NCBI RefSeq assembly: GCF_900103445.1
Contig: NZ_FNHS01000013.1
Coordinates: forward strand, 150,566-214,565
Length of the DNA stretch: 64,000 nucleotides
Reading direction: 5' to 3'
DNA from: Methylobacterium phyllostachyos
GTDB lineage: Bacteria; Pseudomonadota; Alphaproteobacteria; Rhizobiales; Beijerinckiaceae
The notes beneath the pieces are model-generated. The model saw only the letters and a list, made by a program, of their open reading frames with translations. It was not told where the DNA came from and searched no databases. This document shows positions 31,571-41,870 of the stretch, one piece after another. Each line of letters begins with the position of its first letter. Position 1 is the first letter of the stretch. Made by a program: the position numbers and the translations under genes.

Positions 31571-34192
31571 ATGCGCACCGAGACGCCGCCGCTGATCCGC
31601 CTCGAGGAATACCGGCCGAGCGACTACCTGATCGACCGCGTCGACCTCGATATCCGCCTCGACCCGCACGCGGCCCGCATCGACGCGACCCTTGCGTTGC
31701 GCCCGAACCCGGCAGGCGTCGCGGGGGCGCCGCTGAACCTCGACGGCGACGACCTGCGGCTGGTCTCTGCGGCCCTCGACGGCGCCCCCCTGTCGCCCGA
31801 TGCCTACACGGTCTCGCCCGCGGGGCTCAGCCTTCTCACCCCGCCCCGGCAGCCCTTCAGCCTGCGCCTCGTCACCGAAATCGATCCGACCGCCAACACC
31901 AAGCTGATGGGCCTCTACCGCTCGAACGGCGTCTACTGCACCCAGTGCGAGGCCGACGGCTTCCGCCGCATCACCTATTTTCTCGACCGCCCCGACGTCA
32001 TGGCGGTCTACACCACGCGGATCGAGGCCGACCGGACCGAGGCGCCCGTGCTGTTGGGCAACGGCAACCGGATCGAAGCCGGCCCGGTGGGCGCGGACCG
32101 GCACTTCGCCGTCTGGCATGACCCCCACCCGAAACCCGCCTACCTGTTCGCCCTGGTCGGCGGCCGCCTCGGCAAGGTCGAGACCCAGTTCACCACCGCC
32201 GAAGGCCGCGCCGTCACCTGCGCGGTCTATGTCGAGCCCGGCAAGGAGTCCCGGGCGGATTACGCGCTCGACGCCGTGATCCGTTCCATGCAGTGGGACG
32301 AGACTGCATTCGGCCGCGCCTATGACCTCGACGTCTTCAACGTCGTTGCCGTGTCCGACTTCAACATGGGCGCCATGGAGAACAAGGGCCTCAACATCTT
32401 CAACGACAAATACGTGCTTGCGAGCCCCGAGACGGCAACCGATGGGGACTACGCCGCCATCGAGGCGATCATCGCCCATGAGTATTTCCACAACTGGTCG
32501 GGCAACCGCGTCACCTGCCGCGACTGGTTCCAGCTCTGCCTGAAGGAAGGACTGACCGTCTTCCGCGACCAGGAATTCTCCTCCGACATGCGGTCCCGGC
32601 CGGTGCACCGGATCGCCGAGGTCCGCTCGCTCCGGGCGCGGCAGTTCCCCGAGGATGCCGGGCCATTGCGCCATCCGGTGCGGCCCCGGGCCTACGCGGA
32701 GATCAACAACTTCTACACGGCGACCGTCTACGATAAGGGCGCCGAGATCGTCCGGATGCTGCGCACCCTGATCGGCGCCCCGGCATTCCGGGCCGGTATG
32801 GATCGGTATTTCGCTGACAATGACGGGCGTGCCGCCACGGTCGAGGATTTCCTCGCGGCCTTCACGGCCGTCACGGGACGCGACCTGACGGATTTCGCCC
32901 GCTGGTACGAGCGGCCCGGCACGCCCCGCCTCTCGGTGACCGGCCGATACGATCCGCAGGCGGCCCGCTACACGCTCCGGCTGGCGCAGAGCCTGCCCGG
33001 TGAGGGCGGGCAGGACGGCGCGCCCCTCGTGATCCCGGTCGCCCTCGGGCTCGTCGGCAGCGCGGGCCCGCTTGAGGCGGCAACCTCCGCCCAGGTGCGG
33101 GAGGGGGTCTTCGTGCTCGACCGGTCTGAGGCCGAGATCGTCTTCGGGGGTGTCACCGAGGAGCCGGTGCCCTCTGTGCTCCGGGATTTCTCCGCGCCGG
33201 TACGGCTCGACCTCGCGCTCACCGACGCGCAACGCATGCGGCTGCTGGCCCAGGACAGCGATCCGTTCAACCGCTGGCAGGCGGCGCAGGACGTGGCCCT
33301 GCGGCTGATCCTGAAGCCCGATGCCGGCCGCATGGAGGCCTTCGCGGAGGCTTTGGGCCGGTTTCTCGACGGCGAGGCGCTGGCAGACCCGGCCTTCGCG
33401 GCCCTGGTGCTGGCGCTGCCGAGCGAGGGCGAGGCCGCCGACGCCCTGCCGGCCGACGTCGATCCCGACGCGATCCATCAGGCGCGTGTCGCGCTGCGGG
33501 CTGATCTTGGCCGCAGCCTGCGACCGCGCCTCGAACGGATCGACGCTGCCCTCGCACCGGTCCCGGGGGCACCCTACAGCCCCGACGCCGCCTCGGCGGG
33601 GCGCCGGGCGCTGCGCAACGCTGCCCTCGACCTGATCGCGGCCGGCGATCCCGCAGCCGGCGCCGCCTGGGCCGCGGAGCGGCTGGCGGGTGCGACCAAC
33701 ATGACCGACCGACTCGCCGCCCTCGCGACCCTGGCGCTGATCCCGGGCGAGACACGGGAGGCGGCGCTGGCCGATTTCGCAGCGCGCTACGCCGACGAGC
33801 CCCTGGTCCTGGATAAGTGGTTCGCCATCCAGGCGCAGATCCCCGAAGCCGGGACGCTGGAGCGAATCACCCGGCTGCAGGACCACCCAGCCTTCACGCT
33901 CACCAATCCGAATCGGGTGCGGGCGCTGATCGGCAGCTTCGCGTTCGGCAATCCGACCCAGTTCGCGAGACCCGACGGAGCGGGATTTGCGTGCGTGGCC
34001 AGGACTGTGGCGGCGCTCGATCCCACCAACCCGCAGGTTGCCGCGCGGCTGCTGACGGCGTTCGGATCCTGGCGGCGGCTGGAAAAATCGCGGTCCGCGA
34101 AAGCCGCCGAAATGCTCAACGGGATCAAGGCGATCCGGGGCCTGTCCCGGGATACGGCCGACATCCTGGCCCGCACCCTGGAAGGCGGCTAA
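31571..34192 (+). CDS. pepN: aminopeptidase N
   Basis: An 873-residue M1-family zinc aminopeptidase that removes N-terminal residues from peptides in the cytosol. The GAMEN substrate-anchoring motif is at 267-271, the zinc motif HEYFHNW begins at H303 and the third ligand is E326 in LKEGLTVFRD. The length matches E. coli PepN (870). The start is ATG 31571, which begins the conserved region RLEEYRPSDYLID; upstream codons in frame are not family-like. It is monocistronic. Confidence 0.97.
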   Translation: MRTETPPLIRLEEYRPSDYLIDRVDLDIRLDPHAARIDATLALRPNPAGVAGAPLNLDGDDLRLVSAALDGAPLSPDAYTVSPAGLSLLTPPRQPFSLRLVTEIDPTANTKLMGLYRSNGVYCTQCEADGFRRITYFLDRPDVMAVYTTRIEADRTEAPVLLGNGNRIEAGPVGADRHFAVWHDPHPKPAYLFALVGGRLGKVETQFTTAEGRAVTCAVYVEPGKESRADYALDAVIRSMQWDETAFGRAYDLDVFNVVAVSDFNMGAMENKGLNIFNDKYVLASPETATDGDYAAIEAIIAHEYFHNWSGNRVTCRDWFQLCLKEGLTVFRDQEFSSDMRSRPVHRIAEVRSLRARQFPEDAGPLRHPVRPRAYAEINNFYTATVYDKGAEIVRMLRTLIGAPAFRAGMDRYFADNDGRAATVEDFLAAFTAVTGRDLTDFARWYERPGTPRLSVTGRYDPQAARYTLRLAQSLPGEGGQDGAPLVIPVALGLVGSAGPLEAATSAQVREGVFVLDRSEAEIVFGGVTEEPVPSVLRDFSAPVRLDLALTDAQRMRLLAQDSDPFNRWQAAQDVALRLILKPDAGRMEAFAEALGRFLDGEALADPAFAALVLALPSEGEAADALPADVDPDAIHQARVALRADLGRSLRPRLERIDAALAPVPGAPYSPDAASAGRRALRNAALDLIAAGDPAAGAAWAAERLAGATNMTDRLAALATLALIPGETREAALADFAARYADEPLVLDKWFAIQAQIPEAGTLERITRLQDHPAFTLTNPNRVRALIGSFAFGNPTQFARPDGAGFACVARTVAALDPTNPQVAARLLTAFGSWRRLEKSRSAKAAEMLNGIKAIRGLSRDTADILARTLEGG

Positions 34193-34369
34193 GTAGCTGT
34201 ACCGACGGGGAAAATCGATTCTTCCGCGACGCTGCAACAGGGGGTGTTCGTCAAGCCGGTATGGTAAAAAATCCGTGGACAAACCGCCCCTCAGGGTGAT
34301 TGTATTCACAAAGATTCGGGGGGCGGGGAGCTCGGACCGGATTGCAGTTCCCACGGGCGAGGTTCGGCC

Positions 34370-36712
34370 ATGCCGGAGGCGGGTTCCGCTTCCTTCTCCG
34401 CGCGTGCGGACTCGACTCTCGCCGTTTCTTGGCCGGGTCATGCCCGGCAGCCGCGGTTCGCGCAGGCCGAGCGTTGGCTGCGCTTTGCCGTGCCGGGAAG
34501 CCTTGCGGTGTTCCTGGCCTGTCTCGTCGGTCTGGCCGCACTCCACATCCGTGGCCAGCGCGCCGAGATCCTGTCGGTTGCCCAAGTGGAGGTCGAGGGG
34601 TTCGCACGGCTTGCCGCACGTGCGGTCGATCCCGCGGGGGCCGTCGCGGCGGATCTGCGCGCGCTGTTGCCGGAGAGCGGCCGGCATTCGGGACGGCGCC
34701 TGCTGCTGGTCCGGCCCGACACCCGCATCGTTGCGGCCCATCCACCGCTCCCGGCCGACCTCCAGACGCTGTCGCAAGTTCTCGGCGCGAGTGAGCCCCT
34801 CTCCGGCCTTGGAGAACGCGCCGGCGCCATCGTCCTCGAACTGCCCGGCGGCGAGACCGTGTTGGCGGCCATGCACAGCCTTCCGGGCGGCGTGGGCCAA
34901 GTGGCGGTGCTGCAGCCGGTCGAGCCGCTCCTGCGCGGCTGGAGCGCCCGCACCCGCGACCAGATCGTGCTGATCGCCGCCGCATCCATCGTGATCGTCG
35001 GCGTGGGCCTCGCCTACGCCCTTCAGACCCGACAGGCGGCCCGGGCCGACTGCGCCCGCGAGAAGATCCGCGGCCGCCTCGAAACGGCTTTGCGCCGGGG
35101 CGCCTGCGGCCTGTGGGATTGGGACGTCGCGAGAGGGCGGATCTATTGGTCCGACTCGATGTACGGCCTGCTCGGCTACCGGCGACAGCACGAATACCTG
35201 TCCTTCGGCGACGTCAACGGGCTGGTCCATCCCGATGACGGCGACCTCTACAGCCTCGCCCGGGGGCTGGCAGCGAACCAGACCACCATCGACCATGCCT
35301 TCCGCATGCGCGGCGCCGACGGGGCCTATGTCTGGTTCCGCGCCCGGGCCGAGGTGGTGGTGAACGCGGGCGATGGCAGCCGGCACCTCGTGGGCATCGC
35401 CACCGACATCAGCGAGCAGCGCGCCCTGGAGGAGGTCAACGCGGCGGCCGACATGCGGCTACGCGACGCCGTAGAGGCGATCTCGGAGGCCTTCGTCCTC
35501 TGGGACACGGGCAACCGGCTGGTCCTGTGCAATTCGAAGTTCCGGCATCTGCACGCCCTGAGCCCGGAGGATGCCCGGGCCGGTCAGAGCTACGCGGAGG
35601 TGATGGGCCGGGGCGTGCTGCCCCAGGTCCGACGCGAATCGCCGGAGGCCGGCATGGCGCTCGGCGGCATGGCATCCCGGACCTTCGAGGCCGAGCTGGC
35701 GGACGGTCGCTGGCTTCAGATCAGCGAGCGGCGCACCAAGGATGGCGGCTACGTGTCGGTCGGGACCGACATTACCAGCCTGAAACGGCATCAGGAGCAG
35801 CTCCAGGCCTCGGAGCGTGAGCTGATCGAGACCGTGAAGGACCTCAAGCGGTCACGCCGGACCCTGGAACTCCAGACCCAGCAGCTCGCCGACCTCGCCG
35901 AGCGCTATCTCGACCAGAAGGCGGTCGCGGAGGCCGCCAACCAAGCCAAGGCGGAGTTCCTGGCCAACATGAGCCACGAACTGCGGACGCCGCTCAACGC
36001 CATCATCGGCTTCGCCGACGTGATGGAGAACGCGGTGCTCGGGCCGCTCGGCACGCCCCGCTACACGGAGTATTGCCGCGACATCCGCGAGAGCGGTTCG
36101 CACCTCCTGTCCATGATCGACGACATCCTCGATATGGCCCGGCTCGAGGCGCGCCGCGTGCGGCTGAACCCCCGGGCGATCCCGGCCGAGGCGGCGATCT
36201 CGTCCGCCGTCGCGCCCTTCGCGGCGGTGGCGCATGAGAAGTCCATTACCGTCAGCACGGACGTGCCGCCCGATCTCGACCTGCTGGCCGATCCGGCCGC
36301 GCTCCAACAGATCCTGGCCAATCTCGTGCAGAACGCCGTGAAGTTCACGCCGACCGGGGGGCGCGTCGCCGTACGCGTGCGGCGGGCGGGGGCGAGCACG
36401 CACCTGTACGTGGTGGATAACGGCATCGGCATTCCGCGCTCGGACCTCGCCCGGCTCGGCCGGCCGTTCACCCAGGTCGAGGCGCAGATGACCCGGACCC
36501 ACAAGGGCTCAGGCCTCGGGCTGGCGATCACCCGCTCGATGGTCGAACTGCACGGCGGATCGCTCCGCATCCGCTCGGAGCAATCGGTCGGGACCATCGT
36601 GCTCGTGCGCCTGCCGGCAATGGGCGCCGACCGAACCGTCGCGGACGCCGTGGCGCGCGCCCCGAGCAAGCCGCGGGCGACCCGGCGCCTGGCGCGGTCG
36701 GTGGCGGCGTAA
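34370..36712 (+). CDS. PAS-domain sensor histidine kinase
   Basis: A 780-residue membrane-bound histidine kinase. Two transmembrane segments (LAVFLACLVGLAALHI near 45-60 and LIAAASIVIVGVGLAYAL near 203-220) enclose an extracytoplasmic sensor of about 140 residues. PAS domains follow (WDWDVARGRIYWSDSMYGLL; SEAFVLWDTGNRLVLCN), then a coiled coil, the HisKA box with phospho-acceptor H536 (ANMSHELRTPLN), N box (NLVQNAVKFTP), G1 (DNGIGIP) and G2 (GSGLGLAI). No response regulator is adjacent, so it is an orphan kinase. The signal is unknown. Confidence 0.93.
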   Translation: MPEAGSASFSARADSTLAVSWPGHARQPRFAQAERWLRFAVPGSLAVFLACLVGLAALHIRGQRAEILSVAQVEVEGFARLAARAVDPAGAVAADLRALLPESGRHSGRRLLLVRPDTRIVAAHPPLPADLQTLSQVLGASEPLSGLGERAGAIVLELPGGETVLAAMHSLPGGVGQVAVLQPVEPLLRGWSARTRDQIVLIAAASIVIVGVGLAYALQTRQAARADCAREKIRGRLETALRRGACGLWDWDVARGRIYWSDSMYGLLGYRRQHEYLSFGDVNGLVHPDDGDLYSLARGLAANQTTIDHAFRMRGADGAYVWFRARAEVVVNAGDGSRHLVGIATDISEQRALEEVNAAADMRLRDAVEAISEAFVLWDTGNRLVLCNSKFRHLHALSPEDARAGQSYAEVMGRGVLPQVRRESPEAGMALGGMASRTFEAELADGRWLQISERRTKDGGYVSVGTDITSLKRHQEQLQASERELIETVKDLKRSRRTLELQTQQLADLAERYLDQKAVAEAANQAKAEFLANMSHELRTPLNAIIGFADVMENAVLGPLGTPRYTEYCRDIRESGSHLLSMIDDILDMARLEARRVRLNPRAIPAEAAISSAVAPFAAVAHEKSITVSTDVPPDLDLLADPAALQQILANLVQNAVKFTPTGGRVAVRVRRAGASTHLYVVDNGIGIPRSDLARLGRPFTQVEAQMTRTHKGSGLGLAITRSMVELHGGSLRIRSEQSVGTIVLVRLPAMGADRTVADAVARAPSKPRATRRLARSVAA

Positions 36713-36935
36713 CGAAGGCAGCTCTCGGATCTGAACCCAGCCAGATGACGATGCGGTGGCGGTTTCCGATCCTGCCCGGAAGCTGAGAGCATCTCACCAT
36801 ATGCCGGACAGCGGCCATTCGGTTGCGCGCAGGACTTTCCGGTCATACGTCGGTATCGAAACGCAGAGGGTGAAGCCGTGAACGACAGGATGAGCAACGC
36901 GATCCGCCTTGTCTCGACACCTGCCACGGTTGACG

Positions 36936-38504
36936 ATGTCCGCCTTCCTCACCCTCGATTCCGTTTCTGCCCGGACGCCTGACCGCTCGCTTTTCCGAGA
37001 CCTGACCTTCGCGATCGGGGCGGAACGCGTCGGGCTCGTTGGCCGCAATGGCTCTGGCAAATCCACGCTTCTGCGCATCATCGCCGGTCTTGCCGAAGCG
37101 TCCTCTGGCGTCGTTCGGCGGATCGGAACGATCGGTGTTCTCCAGCAGGACATGCCGCAAGCGTGGACCCTGGCCGAAGCGCTCGGCGTCGCGGGCTCGC
37201 TGGAAGCGATCGGCCGAGTCCTGGCCGGTCACGGCACCGCCGACGATCTCAACGCCGCAGACTGGACCCTGGAGACCCGTATCGGTGCGGCGCTCGCGCA
37301 GGCGGGTCTTCCCGATCTGCCACTGAACCGTCGCCTTGAAACACTGTCGGGCGGCGAGCGCACGCGTGTCGGCATCGCTCGCCTCATCGTTGAGGCCCCG
37401 GACCTTCTGCTTCTTGACGAACCGACGAACAATCTCGACGCCGGCGGCCGTGCAGCGATGCGAGCCCTGGTGCGGAATTGGCGCGGGGGCATCCTCGTCG
37501 CGAGCCATGACCGGGACCTCTTGGAGGACGTGGACCGCATCCTCGAACTGACGACGAAGGGCGTGCGCAGTTTCGGCGGGGGCTGGTCGGCCTATGCTGC
37601 CGCGCGCGACGCGGATCGACGGCGCGCCGGCGCCGAGCTTGAGCGCGCCGAGGCGGGCGTTCGCGCCGCGCGCCAGGCCGCGCAAGCGCAGCGCGAGGCA
37701 AAGGAGAGGCGCGACAGAGCGGGACGCGCCTTCGCCGCCAAGGGATCCGAACCGAAGATCCTTCTGGATGCGCAAGCCGAGCGCGCGCAGAACAGTGGCG
37801 GGCGCACGCAGGCGCTCAGCGACCGGCGGGTGAGTGCTGCCCTTGCCGAGGCGGATGAGGCTCGATCGCGGGTGGAGGTCCTGACACCCGTGACGATCAG
37901 GCTGCCGCCGAGCGGATTGCCGTCCGGCGCAATGGTCCTTGCCATGGACGGCGTTCTGGCCGCGACCGACGATCGATGCCTTGGCCCGTGGACCCTGCAT
38001 ATCCACGGGCCGGAACGGATCGCGCTGAAGGGAGCGAACGGGGCCGGGAAGACGACCCTCCTGCGCATCGCGGCCGGTTTGCTCGCTCCCGTTGCCGGCT
38101 CGGTGCGCCGTGCCGAGGGGCGCATCGTCTTACTCGATCAGCACGTCGCCTTGCTGGATCCCGACCAAAGCATCCTCGACAACATTCGCGGTGTGAACCC
38201 GAAGGCGACCGACGCGGAAGCGCACGCTATCTGCGCCCGGTTCGCCTTCCGCAGCCAGGATGCGAATCGGGTCATCGGCACACTGTCAGGCGGCGAGCGG
38301 CTGCGGGCGGGACTTGCGGCGACGCTGTCCCGGCCCACCCCGCCCTGGCTCGTCATTCTGGATGAACCGACCAACCATCTCGACATCGAGTCCCTCGAAG
38401 TTCTGGAGCAGGCTCTGCGAGGCTTCGACGGTGCGCTGCTTGTCGTGAGTCACGATCCATCCTTCTTGGCGCGGATCAGGCTCGATCGCGCTTTCCAAGT
38501 CTGA
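36936..38504 (+). CDS. ABC-F family ATPase
   Basis: A 522-residue protein with two ABC ATPase domains and no membrane segment, the ABC-F type that acts on ribosomes. First domain: GRNGSGKST, LSGGERTRVGIARL, LLLLDEPTNNLD. Second domain: GANGAGKTT, LSGGERLRAGLAATL, LVILDEPTNHLD. The linker (about 225-305) is Arg/Ala-rich and helical, as expected for the tRNA-interaction motif. The start is ATG 36936; another ATG 27 bp upstream is in frame. It could be a translation factor or an antibiotic-protection protein; sequence alone does not decide. Confidence 0.93.
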   Translation: MSAFLTLDSVSARTPDRSLFRDLTFAIGAERVGLVGRNGSGKSTLLRIIAGLAEASSGVVRRIGTIGVLQQDMPQAWTLAEALGVAGSLEAIGRVLAGHGTADDLNAADWTLETRIGAALAQAGLPDLPLNRRLETLSGGERTRVGIARLIVEAPDLLLLDEPTNNLDAGGRAAMRALVRNWRGGILVASHDRDLLEDVDRILELTTKGVRSFGGGWSAYAAARDADRRRAGAELERAEAGVRAARQAAQAQREAKERRDRAGRAFAAKGSEPKILLDAQAERAQNSGGRTQALSDRRVSAALAEADEARSRVEVLTPVTIRLPPSGLPSGAMVLAMDGVLAATDDRCLGPWTLHIHGPERIALKGANGAGKTTLLRIAAGLLAPVAGSVRRAEGRIVLLDQHVALLDPDQSILDNIRGVNPKATDAEAHAICARFAFRSQDANRVIGTLSGGERLRAGLAATLSRPTPPWLVILDEPTNHLDIESLEVLEQALRGFDGALLVVSHDPSFLARIRLDRAFQV

Positions 38505-38612
38505 CATCCAAAAGATTGAGCGTCGGCGTTAGCCCAATTCCATCCGGGAGCGGACCGACCGCAAACCAACTCCTCAAAGACAGCTCCGAGGTCGATCCGA
38601 CGGATCCCGACG

Positions 38613-38867
38613 TCAGAGGCGGGGGTCGAGTCCTCCGAGGCGGGCGGCGCGGCCCTGCTCGGCATGCCACCGCGCATCCGCGACGGCCCGGCTCAGGGAG
38701 CGGATACGCCAGCGCCGGTACAGGGCGAGGATCGGGTTGCCGCCGAGGGCCGCCTCATGGCTGCGCAGCCGCCGCAGCAGGCTCGGCAGCTGCGCCATCG
38801 CCGCGTCGCCGTTGGCGATTTCGATCGCCCGCAATTCGGCCCGCAGACCTGCCTTCCAGTCCTCCAT
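38613..38867 (-). CDS. small hypothetical helical protein
   Basis: An 84-residue basic helical protein (MEDWKAGLRAELRAIEIANGD at its start, Arg-rich C-terminus), with a GGAGG sequence 12-17 bases upstream of ATG 38867. An in-frame ATG at 38978 would add a poorly structured Cys-rich leader and is less likely. It converges with the ABC-F gene and is divergent from the small secreted protein at 39047. No family is recognised. Confidence 0.5.
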   Translation of the reverse strand: MEDWKAGLRAELRAIEIANGDAAMAQLPSLLRRLRSHEAALGGNPILALYRRWRIRSLSRAVADARWHAEQGRAARLGGLDPRL

Positions 38868-39046
38868 GGCGTCCGCGCCTCCGCAATGGTGCGCCGGTGA
38901 CGGCCGCTCGGCCCGGCAAGATCCCAGAAGGGTGCCAGGCCGACACCCCTGCGGCATGAGTGCACGCTGAGACAACACCGCTCCCGAAGACGGGTTTGCT
39001 CCGGAGACGATCCGTCAGCCGGGTCAGGGAGAGGAGATTTCGACCG

Positions 39047-39331
39047 ATGCGTTCCACCACACCCCTTCGCCTCGCCGTCGCGGCCCTGCTCTGCCTCGCC
39101 GCCGCCCCGGCGCTCGCGCAGAGCACCGGCTACGTGACCGGGTTTCCCGGCAAGGACCCGGCCGGTGACGAGGAGATCGGCTGGGGACCGGCTTACCGGC
39201 CGGAGACGAGCTTCGCTCAACCCGGCACTCCGCCGACGCCCGGCGAGATCGCCGGCCGCGCCTATCGCGCCCGGACCGGTCACGGTGTCTACGATCGGGT
39301 GGAGGGCGATGGGCCTTACCCGGCCCGGTAA
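39047..39331 (+). CDS. small exported hypothetical protein
   Basis: A 94-residue protein with a clear Sec signal peptide (about 1-25, LRLAVAALLCLAAAPALAQ) and a short, Gly/Pro/Tyr-rich mature part of about 69 residues without cysteines. The start ATG 39047 follows a GGGAGAGGAG ribosome site. It converges with the polysaccharide operon, ending 6 bp before the acyltransferase stop. It is predicted periplasmic or outer-membrane-associated. The function is unknown. Confidence 0.7.
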   Translation: MRSTTPLRLAVAALLCLAAAPALAQSTGYVTGFPGKDPAGDEEIGWGPAYRPETSFAQPGTPPTPGEIAGRAYRARTGHGVYDRVEGDGPYPAR

Positions 39332-39337
39332 CGGATT

Positions 39338-40477
39338 TCAGTGCCGCCGCAGGGCGCGTTTGGCGGTGGCGCGAGCTTGCCGTTCGAACTGGGCGAGCCT
39401 GAGCCGCCGCTCCAGGGACAGGGCGTGGCCGCCCGGCGGCAGCGCGATGATCTCGGCGATCGGGGTGCGGTCGCGATACAGGCTTTCGAGGGCCGAACCT
39501 TCGAGCGTCGCCGAGTCGAGGCGCTCGGCGAAGCCGGTCTGGTGGCAGGCGCGCACGATTTCGGCTTCCAGCAGCAGCCCCGGGGCGTGGCTGCGCAGCT
39601 CCTCGTCGTAGGCGGTCTTCAGCAGGGTTGCGGTGCCGCCGGCGACGAGGGCGAGGCTGACCGAGATCGGCCGCCCGTCCACGGTGAGCGCATCGGCCCG
39701 GATGCGCACCGGGCCCGGCCCGTCGGCGAACAGGGCATGGGCCAGCGCCTGGGTCTCGGGCCGGCAGGCCATGGCGGTGCCAGCCTGCCCCTTCCAGCCC
39801 GCGCGCTCCAGATCGAGGAAGGCGCCGACGAGGCGGGCGAGATCCGCGCCCGTTGTGGCGCTTTCGAACGCGACCGCGCCGGTCTCCGCCAGGCGCCGGG
39901 CGCGACGGCGCAGGTCCTTGAACCGGGACCGGCTCGGATGATCGGCCAGGAAGGTGTCGTGATCGGCCCGGCGGTCCATGACCGGACGGTCGAAGGCCGC
40001 GACCGTGCCGAGGGCCCAGCCGCGCGCGCGCATCGCCGCCAGCATTTCGGGGACGGCCCCCTCCTCCGTCGGCAGCAGCGGCCAGCGCCATGCCCGGCCG
40101 CCGGAGGCCGCCTCAAGGGCTTCGACCAGATCGTGGGCATGGGCGGCGCGCTCGGGCCCGTCGGCGATCAGGGGCGCGGTCGCGGTCACGAAGGGCGAGA
40201 GGAATGGCCGCATGACCCGGGCGCCAAGCCCGGACAGATCCCAGGTCGGCGCGCAGGGCAGCAGCGCGACGAGCCGGCCGCCCGTCTGGACGGTGACGAA
40301 GCGCAGGCTGGGCGGCAGCAGGCCGGCGGCGCCATGCGCCGCCATGACGTGCCGCGAGACATGCGGATTTGGGGCGGCGGCGCTCGCGAACAGGGCATCC
40401 CAGGCGGTCGCATCCGGGGCTGCGGCGTCGGCGACCGGCAGGTGAGTTGCCCGGAGGGCGGTGCGCGCGAGTCTCAT
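39338..40477 (-). CDS. FemAB/GNAT-like acyltransferase (BioF2-like, CelD-type)
   Basis: A 379-residue protein of the double-GNAT 'Acetyltransf_6' type found in polysaccharide loci. The conserved region includes SRSRFKDLRRRARRLAETG near the middle, FLDLERAGWKGQAGTA, and the acceptor-side strand SVSLALVAGGTATLLKTAYDE. It starts at ATG 40477 in an ATGA overlap with the flippase gene, so it is the last gene of a four-gene operon. It probably acylates a polysaccharide or lipid precursor in the cytosol. The substrate is unknown. Confidence 0.85.
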   Translation of the reverse strand: MRLARTALRATHLPVADAAAPDATAWDALFASAAAPNPHVSRHVMAAHGAAGLLPPSLRFVTVQTGGRLVALLPCAPTWDLSGLGARVMRPFLSPFVTATAPLIADGPERAAHAHDLVEALEAASGGRAWRWPLLPTEEGAVPEMLAAMRARGWALGTVAAFDRPVMDRRADHDTFLADHPSRSRFKDLRRRARRLAETGAVAFESATTGADLARLVGAFLDLERAGWKGQAGTAMACRPETQALAHALFADGPGPVRIRADALTVDGRPISVSLALVAGGTATLLKTAYDEELRSHAPGLLLEAEIVRACHQTGFAERLDSATLEGSALESLYRDRTPIAEIIALPPGGHALSLERRLRLAQFERQARATAKRALRRH

Positions 40478-41814
40478 CGGACGTTTCCCGCGGACCAGAC
40501 CGGGGTCGGCAACCCGTGCATCCGGCCGGCGGCGCGGGCCAGGATCCCGGCCCGCGCGACGGTGACGAGCGCCACGGCCCCGGCGGCCCCGAGCGCCCCG
40601 AACCCGGGCACCAGGATCAGGCACAGGAACGCCGCCGCACTGAGCGAGCCCGCGGTGATCCCGGCGCACAGCCGCTCCCCGCCCAGCATGGTCAGGAGAT
40701 CTTCGCCGGGCCCGAACAGGCTCGCCGCGACGCTGCCGGCCACGAGGATGCCCAGGATCGGGATGCTGTCGCCGAGCCCGGGGCCGAACATCGCGAGGAG
40801 CAGCGGCGAGGCGGCGAGGATCGCGCCGCCGACCGCCACCGTCGCGGCCGCGGTGAGCTGCGCCTGTCGCCGCACGAGCTCGGCCAGGAGGAAGCGGTTC
40901 GCCTGCGCCTGGGCGGCGCTGTAGCGCTGCAGCGTCGCGGCGCTGACCGCGAAATGCACGAAGACCACGAATTGCTGAATCCGCGTCGCCGCGAAGTAGA
41001 TCCCGACCTCGGCCGGGCTCACCAGGGCGCCTAGCACGATGACATCGACGAAGGTGAAGCCGGCATTGGCGAGATCGATGGCGGCGATCGGCAGGCTCGT
41101 GCCGAGCCACGTGCGCCACCGGTAGCTCCGGGGACCGTCCGACAGCGCCCGGCGCAGACGGGCCGCGAGCAGGGCCGCCTGAATCGCCGTCGCTGCGGCG
41201 GCGGCGACCAGCATGCAGGCCATGGCGACCTCCGCACGCGGCGGCGCCCCGAGCAGGATTGCCGCGACCATGGCGGCCATCATCAAGGTCTGGCGCAGGA
41301 GATAGGGGGGTGCGATGGCGAGCCCGATCCAGTTCTGGCTGCGCGCCACGCCCTCCAGATAATCCTGGAGCGCGAAGAGCGGCATCACGCCAAGCGCAAC
41401 TGCGATCGGTGCCCGGTAGGCCGGCGCAAACAAATCGGGCTCTAGGACGAGCAGGGCCGCCCCAAGGCCGGCCACGGCCAGGGCCGCGCCGCCGGTCATC
41501 AGCGCGCCGGCCCGGATGTAGCCGCGGGCGAGATCGAGATCCCCCTGGGCCTGGTTGGCCGGCACGAACCGGCAGGCGCCCTGCGACAGGCCCAGCGTCA
41601 GGGTGTGGCCGAGCATCGCCGTCCAGACCCAGACGGAGGCGAAGATGCCGTAGGCGTCCCAGCCCATCAGCCGCGCCGCGAGCACCTGGGAGCCGTAGGC
41701 GAAGCCGGCCGAGCCGACACGGATCGCGAACACCGTGAGCGCCGTCCGCTGCGGGCCGCCGCGTAGGGCGCTCAGGCGTCGGAACGCGCGGATCGGGAGA
41801 GCCGTGGCTGACAC
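40474..41814 (-). CDS. polysaccharide flippase-like membrane protein (Wzx/MATE-like)
   Basis: A 446-residue protein with about 12 predicted transmembrane segments, of the oligosaccharide flippase superfamily (for example FAIRVGSAGFAYGSQVLAAR, LAVAGLGAALLVLEPDLF, NAGFTFVDVIVLGALVSP). It would move a lipid-linked repeat unit across the inner membrane. The start is GTG 41814 (VSATALPIRAF), just before the first helix; an ATG 180 bp upstream gives a Pro/Arg-rich leader overlapping the SGNH gene. It overlaps the acyltransferase by 4 bp and lies 56 bp after the SGNH hydrolase. Confidence 0.85.
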   Translation of the reverse strand: MSATALPIRAFRRLSALRGGPQRTALTVFAIRVGSAGFAYGSQVLAARLMGWDAYGIFASVWVWTAMLGHTLTLGLSQGACRFVPANQAQGDLDLARGYIRAGALMTGGAALAVAGLGAALLVLEPDLFAPAYRAPIAVALGVMPLFALQDYLEGVARSQNWIGLAIAPPYLLRQTLMMAAMVAAILLGAPPRAEVAMACMLVAAAAATAIQAALLAARLRRALSDGPRSYRWRTWLGTSLPIAAIDLANAGFTFVDVIVLGALVSPAEVGIYFAATRIQQFVVFVHFAVSAATLQRYSAAQAQANRFLLAELVRRQAQLTAAATVAVGGAILAASPLLLAMFGPGLGDSIPILGILVAGSVAASLFGPGEDLLTMLGGERLCAGITAGSLSAAAFLCLILVPGFGALGAAGAVALVTVARAGILARAAGRMHGLPTPVWSAGNVR

Positions 41815-41870
41815 TACGCGCTCCGCGCCGGACCCGGGTCCGGCGGGTGGCCGACCTCTGGTTGCCCGAT

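Noticed and set aside
31442..35386. A 1314-residue open frame on the minus strand opposite pepN and the histidine kinase
   Set aside because: It covers two well-supported plus-strand genes, has no recognisable domain and shows composition typical of antisense frames in GC-rich DNA.
36713..36935. A possible response regulator fragment after the histidine kinase
   Set aside because: The gap is only 223 bp and holds no receiver-like sequence; the kinase is an orphan.
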